A stretch of 64,000 bases of DNA from Sipunculus nudus (taxonomy: Eukaryota > Annelida > Sipuncula > Golfingiida > Sipunculidae). The stretch spans positions 77,736,124 to 77,800,123 of the forward strand of contig CM049308.1 of assembly GCA_026874595.1 (NCBI GenBank), read 5' to 3'. The position numbers and the translations under genes were made by a program. The notes beneath the pieces are model-generated. The model was not told the origin of the DNA and searched no databases. It worked only from the letters and a program-made list of their open reading frames with translations. Below are positions 48,429-58,108 of the stretch, one piece after another (position 1 is the first letter of the stretch; each line of letters starts with the position of its first letter).

Positions 48429-48712
48429 GGCATAAAAAAATAAAAGGTGTGGTTGTCAGGCACCGCCCGCGTCAATTTTTAACCCCGCATCAAAAATTTT
48501 TATTTTGATTTTTATCTTTCAAGTAGATAAATAGTACAATTTATGTAGTGCTTTTACCTGTTTAGCAAAAAAATTTGTTATTTTCATGCTTTTCACTGAT
48601 CATATGACATTTTATCGGAGCATTAAAAAAAAAGGTAAAAATAAAATACCGCCCGCCCGCACCGATTTCTAAAAAAAGTGCCTGAGAACCATACCTAATT
48701 TTTTTTTTGGCC
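48429..48712. mobile_element. Harbinger-like MITE
   Basis: A 284-bp element. TIRs of about 35 bp: the left end reads GGCATAAAAAAATAAAAGG then TGTGGTTGTCAGGCAC; the right end, reverse complemented, reads GGCCAAAAAAAAAATTAGG then TATGGTTCTCAGGCAC. It is flanked by TAA on both sides (48426-48428, 48713-48715). C2 has one TAA and no element (61218-61220). The 3-bp TWA duplication and GGC start fit PIF/Harbinger. It has a CCGCCCGC-rich subterminal block and no ORF. Confidence 0.88.
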
Positions 48713-48995
48713 TAATGATTTCATTTTTTGTTTAACTTAGGCACAGCAGTTCAGTGTTGAAGTCTATGAGTCTAGTGACGTTGGTGTATTGCGGTTTTAA
48801 CTGTCAAGTCTATTATTTAGTGCATTCACTCTTGAAAAGAAAGAGAAAAGTTAAGTGTATAGTAACCTGCTGTGACTATTGGTAACCTGATTGGACAGTT
48901 TATGTGCCTTTTGTGGCATTTTACTGCCTGAGAGACAGATATTTGTACTGAAAATTCTATTGAGACTATATCCAGTGAAATTCTAACAGGGCGCC

Positions 48996-49088
48996 ATGGC
49001 GGATAATTTTTGCAGATTTGTTCGGATCATTGCACGCAGATTTGCTCATGTACAAATAGAAAGCTATATGCTTGCACAACCGTCTTAG
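48996..49088 (+). CDS. Short ORF with strong Kozak context, C1 copy (30 aa, truncated)
   Basis: GCGCCATGGCGG starts MADNFCRFVRIIARRFAHVQ. Compared with C2 (61496-61654, 52 aa) an indel after codon 20 shifts the frame to an early stop. It may be an unused start or a peptide of the repeat. No family recognised. Confidence 0.2.
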   Translation: MADNFCRFVRIIARRFAHVQIESYMLAQPS

Positions 49089-49221
49089 GTATCAAGAGAC
49101 AATTTAAGCAAAAATGACTTAGAGAACAAAAGTAGGTCACAGACAGGCCTTTTGATAGGTCAAGATAACCCGAATGTGACATGTAGATGACACCAAAGTG
49201 AACCTCGCGGTAAGGATAACG

Positions 49222-51125
49222 CGGAGGGAGGTAAGCCCCGTACCAGGAGTGACCTGGGAGATCGGGATGACGAGATTCCTCCACAGGTATCTCGTATGAT
49301 TGCGAGAAAATTAACTAATGGTGATGATGCCGAGGATGACTTGGAGGGAGGTAAGCCCCGTACCAGGAGTGACCTGGGAGATCGGGATGACGAGATTCCT
49401 CCACAGGTATCTCGTATGATTGCGAGAAAATTAACTGATGGTGATGATGCCGAGGATGACTTGGAGGGAGGTAAGCCCTGTACAAGGAGTGACCTGGGAG
49501 ATCGGGATGACGAGATTCCTCCACAGGTATCTCGTATGATTGCGAGAAAATTAACTGATGATGATGATGCCGAGGAGGGAGGTGAGCCCCGTACCAGGAG
49601 TGACCTGGGAGATCGGGATGACGAGATTCCTCCACAGGTATCTCGTATGATTGCGAGAAAATTAACTGATGGTGATGATGCCGAGGATGACTTGGAGGGA
49701 GGTAAGCCCTGTACAAGGAGTGACCTGGGAGATCGGGATGACGAGATTCCTCCACAGGTATCTCGTATGATTGCGAGAAAATTAACTGATGGTGATGATG
49801 CCGAGGAGGGAGGTGAGCCCCGTACCAGGAGTGACCTGGGAGATCGGGATGACGAGATTCCTCCACAGGTATCTCGTATGATCGCGAGAAAATTAACTGA
49901 TGATGATGATGCCGAGGATGACTTGGAGGGAGGTAAGCCCTGTACAAGGAGTGACCTGGGAGATCGGGATGACGAGATTCCTCCACAGGTATCTCGTATG
50001 ATTGCGAGAAAATTAACTGATGGTGATGATGCCAAGGATGACTTGGAGGGAGGTAAGCCCTGTATAAGGAGTGACCTGGGAGATCGGGATGACGAGATTC
50101 CTCCACAGGTATCTCGTATGATTGCGAGAAAATTAACTGATGATGATGATGCCGAGGAGGGAGGTGAGCCCCGTACCAGGAGTGACCTGGGAGATCGGGA
50201 TGACGAGATTCCTCCACAGGTATCTCGTATGATCGCGAGAAAATTAACTGATGATGATGATGCCGAGGATGACTTGGAGGGAGGTAAGCCCCGTACCAGG
50301 AGTGACCTGGGAGATCGGGATGACGAGATTCCTCCACAGGTATCTCGTATGATCGCGAGAAAATTAACTGATGATGATGATGCCGAGGATGACTTGGAGG
50401 GAGGTAAGCCCTGTACAAGGAGTGACCTGGGAGATCGGGATGACGAGATTCCTCCACAGGTATCTCGTATGATTGCGAGAAAATTAACTGATGGTGATGA
50501 TGCCGAGGATGACTTGGAGGGAGGTAAGCCCTGTACAAGGAGTGACCTGGGAGATCGGGATGACGAGATTCCTCCACAGGTATCTCGTATGATTGCGAGA
50601 AAATTAACTGATGATGATGATGCCGAGGAGGGAGGTGAGCCCCGTACCAGGAGTGACCTGGGAGATCGGGATGACGAGATTCCTCCACAGGTATCTCGTA
50701 TGATTGCGAGAAAATTAACTAATGGTGATGATGCCGAGGAGGGAGGTGAGCCCCGTACCAGGAGTGACCTGGGAGATCGGGATGACGAAATTCCTCCACA
50801 GGTATCTCGTATGATTGCGAGAAAATTAACTAATGGTGATGATGCCGAGGCTGACTTGGAGGGAGGTAAGCCCTGTACAAGGAGTGACCTGGGAGATCGG
50901 GATGACGAGATTCCTCCACAGGTATCTCGTATGATTGCGAGAAAATTAACTGATGGTGATGATGCCGAGGATGACTTGGAGGGAGGTAAGCCCTGTACAA
51001 GGAGTGACCTGGGAGATCGGGATGACGAGATTCCTCCACAGGTATCTCGTATGATCGCGACAAAATTAACTGATGATGATGATGCCGAGGAGGGAGGTGA
51101 GCCCCGTACCAGGAGTGACCTGGAG
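49222..51125. repeat. Minisatellite, 16 units of 120 or 111 bp
   Basis: Unit anchor CTCGTATGATTGCGAGAAAA recurs every 120 bp (10 units) or 111 bp (6 units; a 9-bp deletion within GAGGATGACTTGGAGGGAGG). Counting ATGAT(T/C)GCGA gives 16 starts from 49296 to 51051, plus a partial first unit. Both periods are multiples of three, so long frames stay open on both strands: plus 633 codons (repeat word RSDLGDRDDEIPPQVSRMIA) and minus 668 and 457 codons. No start codon with context or stable upstream frame supports translation. C2 has only one interrupted unit (61715-61760 and after), so the array expanded in C1. Units differ at few positions, so expansion is recent. Confidence 0.95.
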
Positions 51126-51129
51126 GTTC

Positions 51130-51351
51130 CAGGCGCGGATCCAGGAATTTTGCAGGGAGGGGTCAACGGGTGTCATGCAAAAGAGGTAGTTGGTTAAGAA
51201 GGGGGGGGGGGGGGGGTCGCGACCCCCAAAATCCCTTGGCATGCATAAGATTTGTCTTAAAAAAAAGGTCGTTGGTTGAGAGCAGGGAGGGGGTTTTGGA
51301 CCCATCCCCGCCCCCATCCACCCCACCCCAACCCCCCGGGATACGCGCCTG
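51130..51351. mobile_element. hAT-like MITE (C1 copy)
   Basis: Ends CAGGCGCGGATCCAGG and, reverse complemented, CAGGCGCGTATCCCGGG. It includes 16 G (51201-51216). The ortholog in C2 is 61769-61930. It splits an ancestral minisatellite-like unit (GACCTGG / GATCGGG...GATTCCTCC), so it inserted before C1 and C2 separated. Confidence 0.7.
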
Positions 51352-52056
51352 GGGATCGGGTTGCTGTGATTCCTCCTTCGGCATTCCCATGTCATATCGA
51401 AGGAATACGGGATAAAGCTTATGCAGCTTATCGTGTAGATGGAGGAAAAAACGACTGGCTGGTGCAGCAGGAAGCCCGTTTTTGCAGGCAATTAAACGTG
51501 ATTGAGCCGGACACTCATTAGCACGGAAGAAACTGACAGTCCCCATTTTGTTAGCTTATATATGCTATGGACTCTAAATAATTTATGTATTCATCAAATA
51601 AATACACTAGGTTGCAATGTTTTGGTACCAGAATGTTCGACAAATTCAAGGAAACTTGCAAATTTGACGTTTATCAATGACTGAAATACCCTGTGTGCGT
51701 TCCCTTGAGTCATCCTACAAGGCAGTTGATTTAAGATCAAACTCTAATGCAAACCGTGCCGAATGCAGCAATTTCTGTGGGTTTTTCATGTTTCTGTAAT
51801 ATGTTTAACACAGTATAATAAATATGATAAATAATAAGTATTAGGACGATCGGCAATAAAAAAAACACTTTGTCCAGTGCCCACACTGCTGTGCTGAATG
51901 AATGAGTTGGTCAGACTGGACGCTAGGGGGCACCAGTTGTTTGCCTGCAGTTTTTCAAGCAGACATTCATTTACCTCCTCCACACACCAGAGTATCGGTA
52001 CTAGCGATATCCCGTTTTAATGATAGTGGCGCGAGGGACAGGTCGGTGAGCTTAAT
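51352..52056. other. Noncoding C-locus sequence
   Basis: Nearly identical to 61931-62629 in C2. No protein-like frame. It contains a CTCF-like word, GCTAGGGGGCACCA (51922-51935), conserved in C2 (62492-62505). Confidence 0.5.
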
Positions 52057-52199
52057 GGGGTCATCCCAAATGGACGGGTTTCAGACAGACGGGTCGGATT
52101 TTTTCGATCCCATCTGGACGGATCCCAGTCCGACGGGTCCCAGTTGGACGGGTCCCAGTCAGACGCTCTATCAATAACGTATGGGTTTAATACACGAAG

Positions 52200-52628
52200 G
52201 TTATAATATATGCATTTTTATATTATATATAGTAATATGAATGAATATATGAAAAATATCAAATAGTTTGAAACGTCCTGAAGGATGAACGGCTCATTCG
52301 CATAGACCACCCGGCTACATGGCGACGGGTTACATTGTCTCGTTTATTATCACTTACCTTGCAATATCAGGGTCTTTTGCTGTCTTATAATATACATATA
52401 TATATATACATCGATATATACATCGATATATAAATATATATATATATATAGCATTTTAATTGTATATATGAAAATATCGAACCATTTGCAACGCCATGAA
52501 GGATGAACGGCCTATTAACATAGACCACCCGACTGACTGGCCACGCCGACAACATGTGCAAGCATTATGTCTCGTTTTATTCTCACTTACCGATTAAATA
52601 TCAAGGATATTTTGCTGTATTTTTGTCC

Positions 52629-52690
<62 letters not shown>

Positions 52691-52800
52691 CATATATAAT
52701 TTTAATTGTATATATGATAATATCGAAAAATTTGCAACGCCATGAAAGATTAACGGCCTATTTACTTAGAACACCCGGCTAACTGGCGACATAAAATGCA
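52200..52800. repeat. Three tandem units of about 235 bp with (TA)n
   Basis: Shared words in each unit: GAAGGATGAACGGC(C/T)(T/C)ATT, CATAGACCACCCG, TGTCTCGTTT and TCACTTACC. An AT-rich variable run in each unit has expanded to about 28 TA in the second (52634-52690). Confidence 0.85.
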
Positions 52801-53189
52801 ATCATTAAAACGTCATGTATTTGGCATCGTTGAAGTCTATATTGAATTATTTATTGGAACGATAATTTATATGAGAGGTATCTTATCTTGTTTTCTTAAA
52901 ATAAATGCAGTTCATAATTTTTTTATGGAACATGTACAGAGCTTAAATAATTATTGCTTGCTTGTGATATCAATAAAATCAGAATTGTTCTTATTTCAAG
53001 CGGAGTTACGTTTTCAGTCAATAAAATTTGAGTTATTCATTTCATGTTACATATTTTTCTTCCATAAATAGCCTTTGGTTATTGAATTCAATGCTTCTTT
53101 ACTCACAGGTGTAGGTTATCCTACACTGCCTATTATTTTAGTATTAAATTCAGTGATTCTTTACGGACTTGTATCGTACAATGCCTTTC

Positions 53190-53258
53190 ATTTTAGTTGA
53201 TAGATAGATAGAGCGATAGATAAATAGATAGATAGACAAACAGATAGATGGTTTTCAC
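53190..53258. repeat. (GATA)n microsatellite
   Basis: Imperfect GATA/GACA repeats over about 65 bp. Confidence 0.85.
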
Positions 53259-53638
53259 ATAGATTTATTAACTCCTTAAATAAATTTATGTATAAATCAC
53301 TGTCATCAAGGACCTTAACAGGAATGAGAAAACTGTACATCCCATATAACCACTTTTTAAAGGGAAACCACATAAGTGCATCTTCTTGTTAATTAACCAG
53401 ATACTGTGATTAGGTTTCGTTCCGCACCGGTTGTCTAAGCCATGTTTTAACTGTTATAATAACAGCACAGTGGTCTTTGATAAATATTCTGTTGATTAAC
53501 ATGAACCACCAAACATTAAAGTTCCCTGTGAAATAAAACGAATGTGTATAATATGATAATAATTTCATTTTTCAAACCATTCGTTTTTTATGAAAATAAC
53601 ATCTTTCTCCTTTCTTTCTATCATTTCTCTCTCAGGCA

Positions 53639-53639
<1 letters not shown>

Positions 53640-53696
<57 letters not shown>
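53640..53696. repeat. (CT)n microsatellite
   Basis: About 27 CT dinucleotides; gives spurious Ser/Leu open frames. Confidence 0.95.
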
Positions 53697-53698
<2 letters not shown>

Positions 53699-54701
53699 AT
53701 GTATTTACCAACTACGTATATTATCCGCGTATTCAGCGGATAGCAATAAGTGAATATAAACTTTATCCAAAATACATACGACAACAAAGACAAACATAAA
53801 TGTTTATATTTACATGCATAAAGCCTTTCCCCAGCTCATTTTCGATGAATAATAGAAGGGACCACGAGAGATAACTGTGGTTCTGTTTACCTTGTTTGTG
53901 GGGTTATTTCTTATTGATTTATAAAACACCTATCAAAGGGTAATCGGCTGTTTTTACTAAACTTATAAAATGCCGTACCATAATATTCATTGTGAAACGC
54001 AACTTAATTAGTCTCGTTATTCACACAATAAGTTAATTATAAAGCGACCTCGCTTCCCTCTGAAGTGCGGTGACCGTGTCAGAGGTGCAGGTTTCCCTGT
54101 CATATATCCCTGACGTTGTAAGGGGTTTCCAAACTGACTTTCTACTCTTGTTTCTTGGAATTGTGTATAATTTTGGACTGACATTATGGCAGCAAATGGA
54201 TTATGTGATAAATCGGAATAAAATATGAGAATTCTCCGAAAACTAAGCTTATATTTTGTTTATTTACATCAAGTGGCAGAGCATGTCGACCGCACGTGGG
54301 TAATTATAGTAGATATCGCTAATTTATTTGACATTTGATTGCATGTTGATTCTTTATTGTAACTCTGGCGAAACAGATAATATTAGGATATAATGATTTC
54401 AGTTTTCACGAAAGCAACGTCAGAGAAGAATATAATATAACGGTTAAAATCTATAGCACTTTGAACAATAATTCATGTACACAGGTATTAGGGGGTTGCA
54501 AAAAATTTCATAGCTATATTGTGTTTGAGCAACATATATAAACTTTTATTATTTTAGTTAGGCTTTCCCATAAAGCTCCATAAAGCTGTCATTAAGTCAC
54601 ATAAATATAACATCGCGTCTAAATGGGACCCGTCCAACTGGGACCGTCTAATTGGGACCCGTCAAGCTGGCGCCCGTCCAACTGACACTTAATCATGATA
54701 A

Positions 54702-54801
54702 GTGGGTTTTTCATGAGCCGCACGTGAATGCATTTCAATGTGCGGTACATGTATACAAATAAACAACATTCCCAGGATTGGACGACTAAAAAAAATAAAT
54801 G

Positions 54802-54840
<39 letters not shown>

Positions 54841-55340
54841 CATATTGAGTACATATGAAAAAAAAAACATTTCTGGCATTATCGCCACGATGTCACGATG
54901 CTGGCCGTCGTCAATCCAAATTTTGAACGTGTCTTGTGATAAATATTTTATATTTTGCTGGGGAAGTGCATTATTTATGTATAATATTGCGAATGTTTGT
55001 GAAGATGAGTTTTTGCAGCCGTTTAATCAGCGTTGTAGGAAACCTTTGTGCCGCTAATTATCTAATTAATCGGTGTTGGCTTCAGAGTGAGCAGGTTTCC
55101 TTAATTGACGTACTCCTACAGCTAACTGGGTCGCTTACAACAACAAATGTTGTTTGGTATTGAAATCGTTTATTATGGAACAAAAATATTGTTATTTTCT
55201 ATGTTAAATGTCCAGCAACAAAATTAGATGTGTAAAAATAGCGTTCAAGTTCGACTTTTGGTCTTCAAACCTGGGAATGTTGTTAATATGTATATATACC
55301 GTACATTGAAATGCATTCACGTGCGGCTCGTGAAAAACCC
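54702..55340. mobile_element. 639-bp element with about 50-bp terminal inverted repeats
   Basis: The left end begins GGGTTTTTCATGAGCCGCAC and continues GTGAATGCATTTCAATGTGC. The right end reverse complemented begins GGGTTTTTCACGAGCCGCAC and continues identically except for a few bases. About 46 of 50 positions match by eye. It contains (GA)n at 54804-54833 and no transposase. Target duplications not resolved. It lies between the inner and outer repeat blocks of the foldback-like insertion. Confidence 0.7.
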
Positions 55341-55499
55341 TTTTATTGTCAACCATCTGTTAAAATATAACAAAATTGAGGGAATAAGTAATATTCAAGT
55401 TTCATAAGAACCGTCGCGTCCATGCCCAGCAGCACCAATCTCGCTTTGTATAAACCGGAACGCCCAACCCGGACACGCCAATTACGACTGACACCCGTC

Positions 55500-56646
55500 G
55501 GACAGACATGCATAATTTGTAAAAGGGTGACATGGTTCGAAATGGTCCTCCATTTTAGTTTGTTTGCGTTTCCTAGCACCGCCCCACATCTGTAGGCCTA
55601 ATTAAATTTAAACAGATTTATTAATTATTTTAAAACTTGTAAACATCAATTTTTTAATATGCATATCTTCATTCTCCCTACTTTAAACTTTGACTTTGAA
55701 TTGCTTTCGGGTGCGAATTTGATTGGTGAGTTCTTCAAAAAGTGCAGACGTCTTAGCAAACGTCATTTCGGGCAGAGTCTGCAGGCTGGCTCGCTGGAGG
55801 CTGTACGCCTGTTTGCAGCGACGTGCTGCTGCCTGCCTTTGGCTCCGGTGTATCAATGAAAAAAGTCTTCCGGTTCTGCCCACTCCCTTGCACATTCTAG
55901 TTGGTTGTTGTGATCACTTTGTAAATATTCTTTCATAGAATATGTTAAGATATTGCATATGTATATTTTATTCTGATTTTATTCTGATGTATTAACAATT
56001 CGTCATTAAGGGATTATATTTGTCTCAATGTACAATTTTCATTACAGTGTACTATTTAGTTGTTTCATAGGAATGTGCATGTCCACCGTAGTGCTATGAA
56101 TTATGTAATATTATGTTCTCATGAGAACTCGGTATGTACTTGAAACGTGAATGTTTTAATCTATTTGAATTTACTCCTTGTGTAAGCTTCCGGTGCAATG
56201 TATGTATTTTGTATGAAGCTGTACACTAATTTCTGCCTCCATTGTGACTGTATTCACACATCGTGCGAGTTAGATCTTGATTGTATAATATGTAAAGCGA
56301 AGCCGCCACGGTTAATTACCCCTCTGTCTGTACAAGTGTCAGCGGCCAAAGAAAGAAACCCTAATTGAGGGGCCGCGCACTCACGTAATCACTGTAGTAA
56401 TTTCACTTTGTGCATACGCTCTTATGTTCTATTTTGTCTAATTGCAATTAGGCCTGACACGGCCCCACATTGATTAATGTTACACTTGAACATTTCTTTT
56501 AATTTATATTATAATGAGCTTCCGTACAAGATCCTGATTGGACAACTCCTTGTATTTGATAGATATATGTATGTACCGTGTATGGGATGCCAGAGACAAA
56601 GCTCACAGAATAACCACATAGCTCTACAACACCAGAACAAAGCAAG
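55500..56646. other. 5' flank of the NADAR ORF (C1)
   Basis: Nearly identical to 62681-63859 in C2, so the conserved unit includes about 1.1 kb upstream of the ORF. There is no other protein-like frame. The flank contains CCGCCACGG and GGGGCCGCGCACTCACG blocks (56300-56390) and an AT-rich block TTTATATTATAATGAG (56501-56516) that could serve as a TATA region. Confidence 0.5.
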
Positions 56647-57186
56647 ATGCCCAAGACCAGACTTAGAAAGAAATTACAGCTCCCAAGGCGACATCCCGAA
56701 GAGACCAGGGTGTACGAGTTCTTTTTTAAAGCAAGTCACCCTTTTAGCAACTTTTACTACTGCCCCTTCATGGACCGCGGCCAACAATACCAAACAAGCG
56801 AGCACCTATTCATGCACCTCAAAGCCAAATACTTCGGAGATGTTAAAACTGCAGAGGGAATTTTAAAAGCCCCCACCCCAGCCATAGCCCGCCACCTCGG
56901 ACGACAAGTGACGGGTTTCTCCGAAACCCGCTGGAAGAAAAAAAGGTGCACTTATATGAGATGGGCACTTTTGGCCAAATTCAAAGCCCATCCACATCTC
57001 AAGGACATGCTTTTAGCAACAGGTGATAAACACATTGTAGATGCCTCGCCATGGGACTGCGTCTGGGGAATCGGACTCTCTGAAGATAACCCAGACAGCA
57101 AAGACAGGAAGAAATGGAGAGGGCTGAACCTTCTGGGAGACGCTCTGATGAATGTCAGAGCAGAACTCAAGAACGCTCACGCCTGA
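56647..57186 (+). CDS. NADAR/YbiA-family protein (N-glycosidase fold), 179 aa
   Basis: Intronless ORF from ATG 56647 to TGA. After a basic N-terminus (residues 1-20) the NADAR fold runs to the end: FFFKASHPFSNFYYCPF (25-41), QQYQTSEHLFMHLKAKYFGD (from 46), WKKKRCTYMRWALLAKF, LLATG (122-126), IVDASP (130-135), WGIG (140-143) and NLLGDALMNVRAEL at the C-terminus. These match the family's conserved PFSNFY, TSEH, LLATG and DASP..D..WGIG blocks, and the length is normal for a stand-alone protein. Family members cleave N-glycosidic bonds: bacterial YbiA acts on riboflavin-pathway intermediates, and others are reported to remove ADP-ribose from guanine in nucleic acids. The substrate here is not predictable. 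It lies at the 3' end of the duplicated C locus; the second copy starts at 63860. Frame and motifs are intact, so it is probably functional or recently so. Confidence 0.88.
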   Translation: MPKTRLRKKLQLPRRHPEETRVYEFFFKASHPFSNFYYCPFMDRGQQYQTSEHLFMHLKAKYFGDVKTAEGILKAPTPAIARHLGRQVTGFSETRWKKKRCTYMRWALLAKFKAHPHLKDMLLATGDKHIVDASPWDCVWGIGLSEDNPDSKDRKKWRGLNLLGDALMNVRAELKNAHA

Positions 57187-57214
57187 TCCCCCCCCCCCCC
57201 ATATAAAAACAAAC

Positions 57215-57230
57215 AGCCCTTTTTAGGGCT
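57215..57230 (+). terminator. Histone-type 3' stem-loop after the NADAR stop codon
   Basis: AGCCCTTTTTAGGGCT forms a perfect 6-bp stem with a TTTT loop, beginning 28 nt after the stop. It has the layout of the metazoan replication-dependent histone hairpin (GGYYYT TTTC ARRRCC): second pair G-C, closing U-A pair, U-rich loop, and an A/C-rich 5' flank (AACAAAC) and 3' flank (AAAACAAAA). It deviates in the first pair (A-T rather than G-C) and the last loop base. No AATAAA was seen within 100 nt. A purine-rich downstream element is not obvious. Confidence 0.5.
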
Positions 57231-57701
57231 AAAACAAAATCCAGATCAATGCTGAGGCAAACATAATTAAAAAAAAGATAAAAATACTCCTCATATGAGA
57301 ACAGACCAAAAAACACAATCACCCGGTCCTCAAAAACGGATGATATAATATAAATACCCGCACCAATATAATCCTCAAAACTAAGGAACTTATAGCACCC
57401 TTAATCCCAAAATATTTTGAAAGACCGAAAGTACTTTCTAAATTCTCCCCCTCACCAAAATTACAAGAGCACAAACATAATATTAACATTTTTATAAAAA
57501 GATAAAACTACGACAAAAACCCAAATGAAATACAAAAACACCAACCCGCCCCGACTCTAACAGTATATAACAAAAACACAAAAAAGATAAAAACTCAGAA
57601 CCCACAAAAAATAATAAACCTTCCCACCCTCATTAAATACTCATAAATTAATTTAAAATGAACAATTAAATATCGAAGTTATTAGGAACACAAATCAAGC
57701 A
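57231..57701. other. AC-rich, GT-poor tract
   Basis: 470 bp dominated by A and C on the plus strand with few G and T. No ORF. It ends where the inverted 399-bp element starts. Confidence 0.7.
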
Positions 57702-58108
57702 AAAACACCCAAGCCAAGCCATAAGAGGTATACGCTCATCGAGCAGCTACAGGTAGCTGCGGTCAAGACCTCAGCCCTGTGCGCTCCTTAAGCATGTTCT
57801 CTGAGTCAACAGTCGCAGTGCCACGCCAAGCCAAGCAGGGAGCCGTAGGGGGCGCCACTTGTTCACCCCGAGCCGTTGTCCTTTTGGAAAGCTACAGCAT
57901 CCACAGCCACAAAGCCCGAAGCAACCTACATTCCCTCCACCGATCCCAGCAGCAGAGACCCAGCCATGTCGCTCGAGAGCCGAGCTCGATCTTTTGAACG
58001 ACATTACTTCGAGATTCATAGCCTTTGTACTTACGTTTTCGGCCATTGGGACCGTATTAACCGGGTTTCCGGTTATGCAAGTTTAGCAAGTTTTTTCGTC
58101 ATCGGCAA
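57702..58108 (+). mobile_element. Second copy of the 399-bp element, inverted
   Basis: Reverse-complement match to 41418-41816 from GAGGTATACGCTCATCGAGC to TTCGTCATCGGCAA, about 92 percent alike by eye. It retains the small-ORF start at 57876 (MSFWKATASTATKPEATYIP) but with a one-base insertion (CTTTTGAACG against CTTTTAACG) that shifts the frame. It includes a CTCF-like word GTAGGGGGCGCCAC at 57845-57858. Confidence 0.75.

Larger units (their letters stand above)
52057..55499. mobile_element. Foldback-like 3.4-kb insertion with tandem-repeat ends
   Basis: Present in C1 only; C2 has a 45-bp unrelated stretch here (about 62630-62675). The left end (52073-52160) is built of 14-16-bp units GGACGGGTCCCAGTT in the plus orientation. 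The same units appear inverted at 54616-54690 (GGGACCCGTCCAACTGGGAC), and a last one at the right edge (ACTGACACCCGTCGGAC). Inverted ends made of short tandem repeats are the hallmark of foldback elements. Inside are a triple 235-bp repeat, several microsatellites and another TIR element. No transposase ORF. Confidence 0.5.
40591..57200. repeat. C-locus repeat, copy C1 (with insertions)
   Basis: Collinear with 59690-64000 (C2). Shared blocks are 40675-41417, 41824-42375, 48242-48428, 48713-49240, 51130-52056 and 55500-57186. Five extra segments interrupt C1, each at a point where C2 is continuous or nearly so. Copies are about 95 percent alike by eye. The only recognisable shared gene is the NADAR ORF at the 3' end. 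Confidence 0.85.

Noticed and set aside
49296-51197. 633-codon acidic repeat protein on the plus strand, and 668- and 457-codon frames on the minus strand
   Set aside because: All arise from minisatellite periods divisible by three with no stop in the unit. No start context, no splice partner, and the homologous C2 locus has only one unit.
56477-56866. 129-codon ORF overlapping the NADAR start
   Set aside because: Shadow frame of the NADAR gene; composition and lack of motifs favour the NADAR frame.
57771-58046. 91-codon Gly/Cys-rich minus-strand ORF
   Set aside because: Lies opposite the small-ORF region of the 399-bp element and is not maintained in the other copy.
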